Shown here piece by piece: positions 34,081 through 47,770 of a stretch of DNA of 64,000 nucleotides (position 1 is the stretch's first letter; each line of letters opens with the position of its first letter). The stretch covers positions 1,178,001 through 1,242,000 of the forward strand of contig NC_082414.1 of NCBI RefSeq assembly GCF_004011695.2, in the 5' to 3' direction. Both the position numbers and the translations under genes were made by a program. Source of the DNA: Ascochyta rabiei. Its lineage: Eukaryota > Ascomycota > Dothideomycetes > Pleosporales > Didymellaceae. Under the pieces are notes generated by a model, which did no database searches, was not told where the DNA came from, and saw only the letters and a program-made list of their open reading frames with translations.

Positions 34081-34893
34081 ATGGCCGGAAAAACGCCTCT
34101 TGTTGTTCCTGCCCTCAAGAGGCACACTGCGACTGTTATCGTTGCTCACGGGATGGGCGACTCAGGTGCAGGATGGTGAGTCGCGTTGTTTCTTCAGCAA
34201 CGAGGCATACTAACAGTACGTAGGATCTTCCTCGCAGAGAACTGGCGTCGACGCAGCAAGTTTGAGGAAGTCTCGTTCGTCTTTCCAAATGCGCCTAACA
34301 TTCCCATTACCCTGGTACGCATATCGTCAGTACTGAAGCTTGCAGTATGTTGATAATCACAGAACATGGGCATGAGCATGCCAGCGTGGTACGACGTCAA
34401 GTCTCTCGGCAACCTCAACGAACGCGAAGAAGACGAAGCCGGCATAATCAGGTCCCGCGACTACATCCACTCTCTTATCGACCAGGAAGTTGCAAAGGGC
34501 ATCCCCGCGAACCGAATCGTTATCGGTGGCTTCTCACAAGGAGGTGCTATATCCCTAGTGTCGGGCGTCACATACAAGAACCAGTTGGGGGGCATCTTTG
34601 GTCTCAGCTGCTACCTGTTGCTGCAAAAGAAGCTCAAGGACATGATCCCCACCGAGAACCCCAATAAGAACACACCCATTTTCATGGGCCACGGCGATGC
34701 GGATCAAGTCGTTGCGTACAAGTACGGCAAGCTGAGCGCTGACGAGCTCACTTCGCATGGTTACAAGGTCGATTTCAGGACATATAAGGGCCTTGTGCAT
34801 TCGGCTGACGCCGATGAGATCGACCACCTCGAGGCCTACCTCAAGCAGCAGATACCCGCTCTTGGCGATGTCAAGTCCGATACCTCTCTTTGA
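34081..34893 (+). CDS. Acyl-protein thioesterase 1 family (238 aa, 3 exons)
   Basis: Exons 34081-34175, 34224-34314 and 34363-34893 join in phase; both introns are 48 nt, and the first has a perfect ACTAAC branch site. The enzyme hydrolyses thioester-linked palmitate from proteins (depalmitoylation) or lysophospholipids in the cytosol. Motifs are HGMGDSGAGW (oxyanion region), NAPNIPITLNMGMSMPAW, the nucleophile elbow GFSQGGAIS, the catalytic Asp in GHGDADQVV and the His in GLVHSADADE. Length is typical (220-240). ATG 34081 has the better initiation context (AACATGGCC); an in-frame ATG at 34069 would add four residues. Confidence 0.93.
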
Positions 34894-36638
34894 CTGCTCG
34901 AAAGCATGCTCACCCAACCCTCGACCGAAGTATATACCGGCCTGGTGTTGACAATTACTTTACTCATTGCGTGGCTTGCCTGGTTCAAGAAGCGGGATGG
35001 TGTTACTGTCGAGACCTCAACCCCAATCACCTAACGGCCGACTGTTGAGAATTGCGTGCTGGAAGAGAGATTTGCTTTTCACAACAGACGTGGTGGCATC
35101 ACGTACATGTCTTACCTCAATACCCACAGCTACTTTGACAGTAATTCCTTGAATATAAACTATCTTACATGAACTCACCTGCTAGGTGACTAGTATGATG
35201 CCATCCCTACTAAGGTCTCCGGCGAAAATAGAGTCCCATGGCCAGTGCAGTGGCTCTTGTGCAGAAGCGCCTATCAGTGTTTATATCAAGCACGGACGGA
35301 CGCTGTAACAGATAACAAAGAGAAAAGTTGCCCGCTGATTAGTGTAAGAGTTAAGGAGCTCAGAGGCCGGATTTGCCAAGCCTTGGCTTTTCCTCCACAT
35401 TGCACTGACCACAGGACTCTACTTTTGCCGGATACCATAGTAGTTGCGGTCTCTTTATCGGAGGTCTAGCACACTCAAAAGAGGTAGATAATGTGACGAA
35501 ACTTCCGTTATTCGACCTAATTCGCAGCTCAGCGATTGTCGACAATTTCTGTAGCTGTATCTATTCAAGATAGCTTGTCAATCTTTCATAAATCATTATC
35601 CATTATAGCCTAGTGGCTAGGATACCGTGACGGAAGGATGTTTTTCGTCATGTTGGAGGCACTGAAGTGGTCGTGGTGGGTTTGGGGTGTGAAAGAGATT
35701 TCTTTTTGGTTGGATACGGAGACCGCACCGCTCTAACGTCACGTCTACGACCGATCACTGTTGTGTTTCTATTCCATGCCAAAACAAAATGTTCCTTTGG
35801 TATTTTGTAGGATAGAAGTATTTTCTTTGCGAATCCAGGGTGCTTGACATGGATGTATCTTGAGGGGCGAGAGGGTCAAAAGTGCTATTTCGGTCCAGCG
35901 CCCCACTGTGTGCCCACAGGAGAAGAACAATATCTTAGGAAAGCATAGTTTGACACGAGACTGACAACCCGCATGTACACGTCAAGTACATGCTCACTAC
36001 CTTAAGCTAGATCCACATAAGACACAGCACGAAAGCTAAGGCCTTGCATTGTGTAAGGTTGTATAAGAATTGCACGAGTATGGTATAAGTGTGACAGATT
36101 TCACCGCTTTTCTCTAGATCGTGTTCTTACATAGCACTCCACCCAATTTCAGATTTCGAATCTTTCTAGACCAGTGACATTAATGTCGTAAGCCACATCG
36201 AATTCCGAAATGCCTTGGAAAAACCTCAATGGCTAGAGAAGCTTCAACTCCATAGTGTCTTGCTATTATAGGAGAACGAACACTTATTTGAGACCAACAT
36301 CTTCAAATTAAATAGGATTTTCCTACCAAGCCTCAATAACATATTTGGTCTTTTGAACAATGATGGGCTCTACAATGAGTAGACACTTGTACCTTTTTCT
36401 AGGCCATTTCCTGGTCTCTACTCTGTCCAGCCAAGTACGTGTTTCCGTCCAGAGGTGCAGTGATTCGCAGATTTCAAGACTGCGAATGGCAAGCGAAGCT
36501 TTTAAGAGTTATGGTTTGAAGCGTATAGATTATGATATCTAAGAGAAGCAAGCGCAGCACTTACACTCTTTATCGCTTGAAATCCAAAAAGTTGGCTAGT
36601 AGTAATTCTCTTCATAATAATCAAGTCCAAGGCCCTGT
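34894..36638. other. Intergenic, no gene; contains a tRNA-like remnant
   Basis: These 1.7 kb between the thioesterase and the RBR relic hold no supported coding region. The second half becomes AT-rich. A 36-bp tRNA-like remnant at 35599-35634 is listed separately. Confidence 0.55.
35599..35634 (+). pseudogene. Internally deleted tRNA-Glu-like remnant
   Basis: The segment reads TCCATTATAGCCTAGTGGCT followed by AGGATA and then CCGTGACGGA. The first 26 bases resemble the 5' half of a fungal tRNA-Glu, including the A-box region, and the last ten resemble the 3' acceptor strand that would pair with TCCGTCA. The anticodon arm and T arm are missing. The 5' acceptor differs by one G-to-A and one C-to-T change, as RIP would give. 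Assignment to Glu is from general knowledge of tRNA sequences and needs a covariance-model scan. Confidence 0.4.
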
Positions 36639-39220
36639 TCACCTTCGTAGGAGCCCCCCATGTACATGCCTCAAATGGCTGTAGACGTCTCTAGCAGAAC
36701 AACCCTTCTTGCCACACGTCCAACAGCAGTGCGTACCACAAGGACAGGTCAAGTGGTTGCACCCATCTGTCTTTTGCGTAGAGACATTGCAACCAGGGCA
36801 CATTTTCATAGGATGTTCTAGCTCATCCCTGATAGCTTCTGTATGCCGCAGCTGCAGCCGCAGCTCTGCATCTATTCTTTCTTGTTCTTCGAGACGAGCA
36901 GCGTGTTCCATCTTCTGCCGAGCCACCTGCTCGGCCATACGCGCACGTTCCAGTGCGACATTGATACATTCTTCGCATCGCCATTGCATCACAGCCTCGG
37001 GGGGCACCTCTGACACATTCCCGTTCCATCAAGCGTTTAGCCTTACCGCATTCGTAGCACCATGCGTGGATCCATGAGCCTCTCTCTTCATATGCTGCCT
37101 TGAGATTGCCAACAGCATGAATACTCTGCCCGTACGCGGCGAGGGTGCGCGCAGCTGGGGGACGACGGCAGAATGGGCAAAAGAGTGCGGCGGTATTGAA
37201 GATGATCCCTGGACTGTTCAGAGCGTACTATCCGTTGAGACAATCTTTGCAGATACTCTGATGGCATCCACGTCGACGACTTGCGGGCAGAAGGCGGGTT
37301 TCAGGGAACGTGCTAAAGCAAAGACTGCAGTGTGACCTTTCGGCAGTTCGTCGTTGGACTCAAGAGTGGAAACTGGCGACCGATGTGGGTACGTTGCGAA
37401 TTTGCTTGCCATTGAGAGTAAATACTCGGTTTGGTTCGAGCTGTGGAAGAATTCTCGCGTTCTTGAGGAAGGAATATATGCCTGTGGCGGTGATGGTACC
37501 GAAAAGCATGCGCCTAAAGGGCTTTTTAAGAGCATTGCATTCGTTCTGTAGAATCCAGTCTTGTCCATTCTCCCTGCAGATCTGACCGACAGATGTATCA
37601 ACGTCAGTAATGCTTTTTACGCAGTCAAGACAGACTGTGCATATGAATGGCCTCGTCAGCATTTGCCGCCATTCTTGAGGCCAGATAACTTTGCTGAGAC
37701 ATTCGGTACACTGAACAGTGGGAGCGGGATCGTTGGAACGCTTCTCCGGTAGCAACTTGGTTTGCATACGGCAATACCAGCACTTTGGTCGAACGTTCAG
37801 GTCGACGATTTTGTAGCACACGTACTGCGCGCGACAAGTGCGGATGCTGCACTCGGCCCAAGCAATCTTTGTTGATGCAGTGTCTGTCATAGTCACGTTA
37901 GTGCGGATGGCTCGGTCTCTGTGCTGGACGGTATCAAACTCTAATGCCTCGATGCAGATGCCGAATTTGCCTCCTGAACGCTCAGCCATAATGGTAATAG
38001 ATCGAGGAAATTTACATCTACGACACATAACCAGAGGACCGAGAGATACCTGCGTTTTCCTAGGCGTCCAGCCCAATTCAGCCGTAAGTTTTGTCGTTAG
38101 ATTTGCACCCGCGTATTGGTGGTCTAAAAGACGGGTAAAGCGATCACGATCGATATTGAGGAAGAGCCCATCGCCGCTGGTGGATTCGCCACCGAGGCCG
38201 ACTTGCTTCCTATGTTCGGCACCTGCATCGAGGAGAAGACCTAGGCAGTTGGAATTCCAAGTCTAAGGTACTTCGAGAATCTTCCACTTGTCGCGCCAGA
38301 ACAGCATAGCTGCGCATGCTGGCCTGAACAAAGGGTTCAATCCATCCTGATGGCTGATGCTGCCAGAACCACGGCTGGACGAGCAGAAGCACTGTCCCAG
38401 GTAGTATAACATGCAACGAGATCTTCCAAAACTTCCACTCAAACTCCTTGGATACCAGCACCATAGGAATCCACGGCATGTCTGTGTTTGACATTGCTGT
38501 TACATGGGCCGGAAGATCCGCCGCAGACTCGATGTAGGTAATCCTGGTCAATACATTTCCTAGCCGACGCAAGACACGTCTTTCGCAGGAGCGACTCATC
38601 TCCAACAGCTCATCCAGGCGGAAAGTGGTTACCGGAAGGTCATCTCCTTGTTCATCATCATCACCGTCGCAGTGCTTATGTTTCGCTCCCACTTGTGTAA
38701 AGTCGATCGTGGGATCAAGGAAGACACACGGGAAGCGCTGATGCTCAGGCACAGCGTCCAATGCACCCAACATCTCTGCAGCGTATATTCGTAGGACTCC
38801 TCAAGCCAATCTTTCATGTGTCTCTTCAAATCTGCATCCGCAATTTTCTCAATTTGGAGACCGAATGATGCAATAAGCTCGCCATGTACAGGAATCTCGC
38901 GGTCGTTACATACAGCACGCCAAAGAACTCCAGATACAGGGTTAAGCGATATGACGCCACATCTGTCTCTATGATGTCCTTTAGCTGCTCAACGATGAAG
39001 GTCTTATACATCGCATCATCCACGTAACGCTTGGCGAAATCCGTGATAGGAGTCTTCCTCTTCGGCAAGTGCTTCTGCAGCACTCTGGCATAAATTGAGA
39101 CCTTGGTGAGATTTTCTTTCAGCCGGAGAACCTGCTCCTGTTTTTGTTGCGCATCGAGCATCTTCGGGTTGATAAGTATGTTTTTCCCCCTTGCCGTCTC
39201 ATTGGCAGCCCAGAAATACC
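36639..39220 (-). pseudogene. Degenerate RBR (RING-IBR-RING) type E3 ubiquitin ligase-like gene
   Basis: Coding stretches follow in order on the minus strand but not in one frame. From the 5' side: a helical segment (39161 down, open back to a possible acceptor at 39221), a candidate 47-nt intron (38963-39009), a second segment, a frame break near 38775, a strong stretch to 38272, a clean 49-nt intron (38223-38271), and a Cys-rich stretch to about 37385. Then comes a RING-like C-x2-C...CHQSICKDC block in another frame with an in-frame TAG at 37228-37230, CPFC and CYEC pairs, a break at the C-run 36999-37004, and the terminal IBR/RING2 motif CPGC...GCNHLTCPCGTHCCWTC. Functional RBR enzymes pass ubiquitin through a RING2 Cys. 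With at least two frame breaks and a stop this copy is probably dead, unless the breaks are assembly errors. Confidence 0.65.
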
Positions 39221-39640
39221 CTATTTTTAATATATATTATCTACTTAATAAAGGTATTATTACTTTCTACATAGTTGAATAGAAAGCATACCTTCTAATC
39301 TTTTTGATCTATTACAAACCAAGATACTTTAATGCTATAGAGAGGAATAGTTATTAAAAAAAAAATGCGTTTTACCTAGCGTCTATATAAAACTTAGATG
39401 GTTTTTCCATAGATGCTCTGCTAACGCTTTACTGCCTATTACATTGGCACTATCTAAGTAGCTTATTAGATATTTTTAAAAAATCTAAGACTCTTCTCAA
39501 TTACGAGGTTCTGGTTATAGGCAATAGTACTTGCTTCACACTAGGATAGATAGCAGAGGGATGACAACAGATAGATTGTATAATGAGAATAATACTTATC
39601 CTCCCCTAAGATTATGTGCGGCGCAGGTTTTAGGCAGCTG
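39221..39640. repeat. AT-rich island, probable RIP-degraded repeat
   Basis: Composition drops sharply to AT-rich, TA-rich sequence with runs such as TATATATTATC and many stops in all frames, unlike the roughly 50% GC neighbours. It abuts the 5' end of the degenerate RBR gene. No inverted repeats or coding motifs are visible, so the parent element is not identifiable by eye. Confidence 0.6.
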
Positions 39641-39872
39641 CCTCGCTTAGCTTGCTAGCTTCTACAGTGAATAGATCCAGAACACCACAGCACCAAAGTG
39701 AGGTCCAATCCGGAATAATCCCGTTACATAAATAGTGTCAGACACTTTTAGCGTGGAAAAAGCGGAGCGTCTGATTGATGAGACAATCTAAGGCGATACA
39801 TCCTCAAGACTTCAACTTCAGTGGAAAAAAGTTGCTCAAGCTACAAAATATTTGCAACTCAGTTCACGCGCA

Positions 39873-41379
39873 ATGTTTCTTTCTCATCTGCCCCCGGAAT
39901 TGAAGCTCAGCATTGTCGAGCATTTGGACCCAGAGTCGAGCCTCCGTTTCGCTCTTACCAACAGGTACCATTCGAAATTATGTCAAGCAATTCTGCGAGA
40001 GCATACACGGCTTTTCGCAGAGCACTCCATCATCGAAGCAAACGATGCCGGGCCTGTTGTCCTGTGGAATGCTCTAAGAGAAATATTGCGGGATCCACGA
40101 AAGGGCTGGTATGTAAGAGAATTGAACCTGCCCAACTCACGAGAAGAGTTGGTCACGGATATTATACCAGAGGAAGACTTGAAACTCTATAAAGATGCAG
40201 CTCAGGAGATCTCATCGTTCTGTGCTTACCAACCTACCTTCTTCGCCGCTGAGCCTGATGACGACCCTGGAGACTTTGATGAAAGTATGGACAATCTCAT
40301 CGAGAGTGGCACAGAGGAAGCTGCTGTTGTCCTCCTGATCCACCACCTTCCCCAGCTCAGGACGTTTCGAATGACGGATGGAGGAAGAAGAACCGGTGCA
40401 TGTCTCGAGCTGTTCATGCACAGAGTTGCTGCAGGCTACCAAGACCCTACGTTGGCGCCACGAATGCCATTACAGCATCTGAGAACCGCCGCAATAGCCC
40501 ACTATGATTCAGAGGGTTCTTGCAATATAGCTTGGGCAGTTTACTTTTTGTGTGTACCCTCGCTACGGACTTTCGCTGCGCAGTCGATGGGCAGCGAAGG
40601 GTTGGACGAGCATGAGGGGGGTAGCGGTTCATATTTGCGCAACGTTACAGGAGCGCCGGTGTCAAACGTAGAAGAGCTCAGTTTCGACTATTGCCAGTTC
40701 GACTCACAGAGTTTGCAGGTGATCCTATCAATGCTCAAGAATCTGAAACGGTTCTCCTACCAATCTGGTGGTGCCACAGTCGCTTATTCAGACTACGAGC
40801 CAAGAAGGGTAATCGAAGCACTTGCAACATACGCTGGCCACTCACTAGAGGAGGCCGAACTACTGGGCTGTGAGATAGGTTTCGAGGTATGTACATCTTC
40901 CTAAGCCTAGAAGTCTAACGTAGATTCTGACGAACACGTTCTAGGATGGAGATAATGATCTCCTGTTCACCTCGCTCCAAGGATTCACGACGCTCAAAGC
41001 TTTACGTTGTGAAACGCGCTGGTTGCTACGTTCACACGACACTGGCCTGGGCGACGGTGAGGCACTATCACAAGGCTTCCATTCTGTAGAAGACGCAGAA
41101 GAGGCAATCACAGACCCGAGAGACAATCTTCCAGAATCGTTAGAGGAGTTGTACTTGGATGGTGTCTATGAAGACGAGGAGTGGGAGCAGCTGACCGAAT
41201 TGTTCAAAAACCCCAACACAAGTACGCCAAAGTTGACCTTGGAGAAGACCTGCGTTATGCGACACTCAAAAGCATGGGACAGGCGCGGGGTTCAAGAAAA
41301 AGTTGGAGGCGCAGCTGAGCCCGGTATCAGATTTACCAACCCCCTCCACATGAGCATATGGGATGGCCACGGCTACTAG
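39873..41379 (+). CDS. F-box-like protein (482 aa, 2 exons)
   Basis: Exons 39873-40886 and 40945-41379 join at phase 0 across a 58-nt GTATGT...TTCTAG intron. The N-terminus MFLSHLPPELKLSIVEHLDP continuing ESSLRFALTNRYHSKLC is an F-box-like motif at residues 1-40, which would bind Skp1 and make the protein a substrate adaptor of an SCF ubiquitin ligase. The rest lacks regular leucine-rich repeats but shows repeated LxxLxxLxL-type segments, as in many fungal F-box proteins. An acidic patch (EPDDDPGDFDESMD) lies near residue 130. The start is the first ATG of the frame and directly precedes the F-box. Its substrate is unknown. It is transcribed away from the RBR relic across the AT-rich island. 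Confidence 0.82.
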
Positions 41380-41789
41380 GCGTAACTCTGCGATATAAAG
41401 TCTTGTAAATCAAACTGAATACAATGAAGAAGAGCTTTTCTATCCTGTGCATCTCATCATCTCTAGCTATCAATGCCTATCAAGCGTTTCGCGTTGAGTG
41501 CTTCGCACGGACGATTTCCTCAACAGGTGTGATATAGCAGTTGTCCACTTGTATCACGATTCTTTCTAAGTTTGGTGTCACAAAGCAAACTCCTACCGCT
41601 TGCAAAAATGATCTAAAGGTCCTGGATTTCCATGTTTTGGAGCTTTGCCTAGAATTAAGCACAATGTCTTTCCTTAATCTCCTTGTAAGACACGCAACCT
41701 CATTTCTTCCAGGAAGCCAATACTCGCCACACTTTGTGGATATACACGCATTTTCTGTGAAGTCCATAGCGCCACCATTGATGTTCACC
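41380..41789. other. Intergenic between convergent genes
   Basis: This is the 3' flank of the F-box gene and of the secreted-protein gene. An apparent frame runs through it but shows no domain. Confidence 0.5.
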
Positions 41790-42377
41790 TCAGCACCCAC
41801 CAATACTAGCCTCCTCACAGGTCCCAATACTTGTCGTCAACTCCTGCTGCACTTCCACCGGTCCATCCGCCAACTGAATCCCGCAAACTCCACTGCCACC
41901 ACAAGTCTTGAACAGCTCATCCTTCAACGCCTTCTCAGCCTCAAAGACCCGAACGTAGCGTGTTCCAAATACAGTCACTTCCTTCGTCTCCTTGATCTTG
42001 ACCGTGAAGTCACTGCTGCTTTCGCCCTGAGACAGAGTCATGGTAAAGTTGCCCAGCGTGTCGTCGACAGGACTGCACAGCGTTTCAATGCCAATAGGGA
42101 AGTTGGCTGTACCTGCTCGGTCCCAGGCCCACGAGCAGGTCGTTTCCCAAGGTAGGAAGGCGGCATAGCCCCTAGGAACCCGTTGTAGGCGGATTACGTT
42201 AGGTTCTCGGATGCTTATGGACAGGGTTTCGTTGGGACTGCTGCCAGGGCGGCCGGAAGGGCTGCCGCCCGAGACATTGGTGATATTCCACGGAGCAAAC
42301 TCAGTCGTGACCTGACGGGGAGTAATGGCAAGAACGGCAGAGGCGAGGCCTGTCAGGAGGAAGGTGGCGAAGAGCAT
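41790..42377 (-). CDS. Small secreted protein (195 aa), possible effector
   Basis: Starting at the ATG at 42377, the first 17 residues (MLFATFLLTGLASAVLA) form a classical signal peptide with a likely cut before ITPRQ. The frame is open upstream, but an earlier ATG would bury the signal peptide, so 42377 is preferred. The mature part has six Cys (TTCSWAW, ETLCSPVD, KTCGGSGVCG, GTCEEASIGGC), suggesting three disulfides, N-glycosylation sequons (NIT, NVS, NET, NFT), and a beta-rich feel. No known domain is recognised. Extracellular or cell-wall location is inferred; an effector role is only a possibility. No intron. Confidence 0.75.
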   Translation of the reverse strand: MLFATFLLTGLASAVLAITPRQVTTEFAPWNITNVSGGSPSGRPGSSPNETLSISIREPNVIRLQRVPRGYAAFLPWETTCSWAWDRAGTANFPIGIETLCSPVDDTLGNFTMTLSQGESSSDFTVKIKETKEVTVFGTRYVRVFEAEKALKDELFKTCGGSGVCGIQLADGPVEVQQELTTSIGTCEEASIGGC

Positions 42378-43974
42378 TTTCAAGAGGAGATGCTGTCGAA
42401 ATGGTGACTGGAGTTGAACCTTGAGGTGATAGTGAAACGTATTGAGAGAGGCAAGCAAAGTTTGTCTGACGTCGATGGAGTTCACCGTGGAGTATTACTC
42501 CCCAACTTATACCCCCAAGAGTCGGATGTGTGACACTAATTTTAGAATGCCAAATATTCCAGGGACGGATGTACCAATACTTTCGCGCATGCAGTGTGGT
42601 GATGACCCTACGCTCGAACAGGGACTCGCGTTGGCATTCCTCGTAAAACTCAAGTGAATTCACCAATCACAACGGCACTTAATGATTGACCACATGTCGT
42701 GTCTCCGCCGGCGGGGCATCGCCGAGCTGCATGATGCTACATGCCTGGGCTGTATATGAAGTCATGATGGTGAAGAAGCGACACAAACAAATCTGCTTCA
42801 GGTCCCAACCACGAAACCTGGACGTACGACAGTATCATCTGGCCTGTGAACTTCGAGTTGCAGAGCCAGTAGTATGTGGAGCTAATGGCGTGTTTGTTCA
42901 CTGCGGTCGAGATCTACCGTGGAAAAACCGCCTTGGTGTACGTACTACAGCGTAACATCCGGATGTCACTGTCTCAGCTGACGCTGTATGTTGAAACCCA
43001 TCCACTTAAGATGTTGAGTTTCCAACTACTGTCAGCCAGTACTCATGATGATATAAAATAATGACGGCCAAGTCATAGGCGTAAAGATAGATAAGGCAGG
43101 AGATTGAGGACCTTAGGTGAACGCCACCTATAGAATGCAAGCACAGTGCTTCATATCGCTTCCACAACGCGACAGAGGGGGAAAACTCCACTGGCTGACT
43201 TCTTGCTGACGCTTTGTCACCTCCTGGCTTGGCTATGAATGCCTAGCGAATGGAAAGGCTGGACCAAAGGATCATGTGCTCAATCAAGGCTACTCCAGCA
43301 GAAGTGACTTGAGAACACACTGGCTGCAAAAAAAAGTACTCGCCGCTTTTGAGCTGATGTTGGGGATTGAAGTGGGTTAGCAGATGATGCTTCATCTCGT
43401 TGTCACAACCATGCGTTCCTCCATTCTACCTGATAGTTTTATACTCTGAGGTTGAACCTCGATCGACCGAATGTACAGTCTATGCCACCAACCTAGCTCG
43501 TTGCTCCTACCCTCTTTTGGCGAGCGAGAAGCAAGGTTTGCGTGGGCTGTTGATGCTCGCCGTTCCTACGTACAGTAGCTAGTATGGACCAGGCTGCTTC
43601 TGTGAGCAAACGGTCAAGAGTCGAGCTCGGATTTCAATTTCAAATCCACACTGCGTTGAAGAGAGGTGAGAACAGGGCGATCGGCATTGGCCAAACTGCA
43701 TTGGTGCGAGCGACAAGGGCCCAAAACGCTCGCCTGCGTGGAAGCCGCCTATGCATCCTTCTACCAACGGAAGAGCAACCACAACGCCAACTGCTGAATG
43801 AGACCAGACCAAAGTCTATAACGCTACCTTTGTAGCTTTTCTTGACACCCGCTCTGTGGTATTGAAAAACAAGGAGGAACTCTTAGGTCCGAATAGGGTA
43901 TGTTTTGTAACTCCACACCAGGTGCCTGCGCACAGACAATCCTTTTTGCGCGCCTGCAGACACCGGGGCACCTT
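42378..43974. other. Intergenic, no confident gene
   Basis: This contains the promoter of the secreted-protein gene and the 3' flank of the Nudix gene. An 83-codon plus-strand frame with an ATG at 43584 has no recognisable features and is not annotated. Confidence 0.5.
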
Positions 43975-44565
43975 CTACCGATGCATTGTACACCTGTCGA
44001 GTGCGTCCAGCAACTCGGGCCTTGGCGCCAGAGCCTCGCGTGCTTGGGTGTAGGTGAACCACTGCCTTGAGCGCTTGTGCATCTCTGGCCATTGTGTTTC
44101 CTGTTTCTCAACAACGGCCTCGAAGAAGTGATACGAGGCTTTGGGTGCGGTGGCTGTCAGCTGGTCGGCCCTCCGTTTCTCGGGGATCATGCCGAGGTCG
44201 TAGCTGATTTTGCAGATGATGCCGGCCTCCTCCCAGGCCTCACGTTTGGCGGCATCTTGAGCGGTTGCTTCGTCGAGCTCCCATCCGCCCTTTGGGAGAA
44301 CCCAGCCGCCACGGCGTGTGGACTGGATGAGGAGCACATAGTACTTGTCCGTGGAGAGCGGAACAACACCGGCGACTAGTCGTTCGCCCTGGGGACCGTA
44401 CCCTGCAGGCGAATTAGCCAAACAAGACAGCGGAGGGCCATTTGAACACGTTTTGAGGGCGTTTGCGAAATGTTGGGACCATGTTTTGCGGGTCTCGTGA
44501 GCACACTTACGTTGGTTCACGCGACCAGTGCGCGACTGCATGGGCAGCTGCTGGGTGGCAGCCAT
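43975..44565 (-). CDS. Diphosphoinositol polyphosphate phosphohydrolase, Nudix (160 aa, 2 exons)
   Basis: Exons 44511-44565 and 43975-44402 join in phase 1 across a 108-nt GTAAGT...CTGCAG intron, giving SRTGRVNQRYGPQGERLVAG at the junction. The Nudix box GGWELDEATAQDAAKREAWE continues EAGI and matches G-x5-E-x7-R-E-x2-E-E-x-G-hydrophobic. The SRTGR N-terminus and RRGGWVLPKGGWE are typical of the DIPP group (yeast Ddp1, fission yeast Aps1). These enzymes cleave beta-phosphates from inositol pyrophosphates and hydrolyse Ap5A/Ap6A and polyphosphate. Cytosolic/nuclear, no targeting signal. It diverges from ATE1 over 930 bp. Confidence 0.93.
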   Translation of the reverse strand: MAATQQLPMQSRTGRVNQRKCAHETRKTWSQHFANALKTCSNGPPLSCLANSPAGYGPQGERLVAGVVPLSTDKYYVLLIQSTRRGGWVLPKGGWELDEATAQDAAKREAWEEAGIICKISYDLGMIPEKRRADQLTATAPKASYHFFEAVVEKQETQWPEMHKRSRQWFTYTQAREALAPRPELLDALDRCTMHR

Positions 44566-45495
44566 GTGTGGCGGTCAAAAAAGTAACTGCGACGGGGGTG
44601 GACAGCACCGCAGGCGGGCAACGTGCTCACAGCACCGTCGAGACTCGAAACAGGGGCTTGGTCGGAGGGGCAAGGGCGCACTGGGGCGGAGAAAAGAAGC
44701 CGAGCAAACGGCGAAGGCGGGCGTGGTGGTAGGGAGTGACTAGGCAAGCGAGGATGGGGGGGTGTTGTAGTGACAGCGTGGTGGGGCGACGGTTGCTCAG
44801 TCCCGGGGGGAACGGGGCGGAGGATGCTGAAGGACCCTGGGGGTAGCAAAAGAGGCCATGGTGATGTTTTATTAGACAGGTGGAGTGGGAGGCTAGGTGC
44901 TCGACCGCATAGAAAATCGAGCGTTTCTTTGCCAAGCCAGCAAACCAGCGCCCGCCGGGGCCGGGGAGAGCTGCGAGACGGCGGCGGGCGCGTGCGGACT
45001 CTTGCGACTCACTCGCCCCGAACTGTAGACAGGGTCGCTGTGCAGTAGACAGTCCGCCTATGACGTCGGGCGAGGCAGAATCACGGGGGCAATTGCATGC
45101 TTTTCAGTGGGCGCCGTGGCTCTGCGCGCGCTGTGTAATGAGACAAGACCCTCCCTACCCTTTCATCGCCCATATAGCCTGCAGCACCCCCCGCCGACCG
45201 CCTTGCTCCGCACATGTACGAGTGCACCAGCGATCAGCGCCGCTCAGCAGCCAGTAGAGCCATAAAAGCCAGCAGAGCCCGCCGTTCTGAGAGGTCGGCG
45301 CGGCCAGGGGAGCCTTAATCACCTTTGCCTAGAACGGCTGCCGTTGCTCTCCACCGCCCACCGCCCACCGCCCACCGCCCGAGCAGCCCTCGTTGCGCGC
45401 ACACGCTGTTCCCGCTCTGGCCTACCCCCACTGAACGCTTGACCAAATCCCACGCTTGCGCCCCTTCCTGCAGCTCGTCGTAGGCCAGCTCTCGG
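44566..45495. promoter_or_regulatory. Divergent promoter region, Nudix / ATE1
   Basis: A 930-bp gap between opposed starts. It is GC-rich with purine-rich runs near 44640-44840, a TGACGTC (CRE-like) site at 45060-45066, and a short CCACCGCCCA tandem near 45351-45381. No coding feature is supported. Confidence 0.5.
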
Positions 45496-47696
<2,201 letters not shown>

Positions 47697-47770
47697 GGGA
47701 ACCAACATGAGCAGCTTAACGTAGTTTCAAGGCACGAAAATCACAACGAGCCTTTCGCAAGAGACATGCT

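Noticed and set aside
38689..38774. An 86-nt intron in the RBR gene to repair the frame (donor GTCTCC)
   Set aside because: It would remove a clearly coding-like helix, and the donor is poor; a one-base frame break near 38775 fits better.
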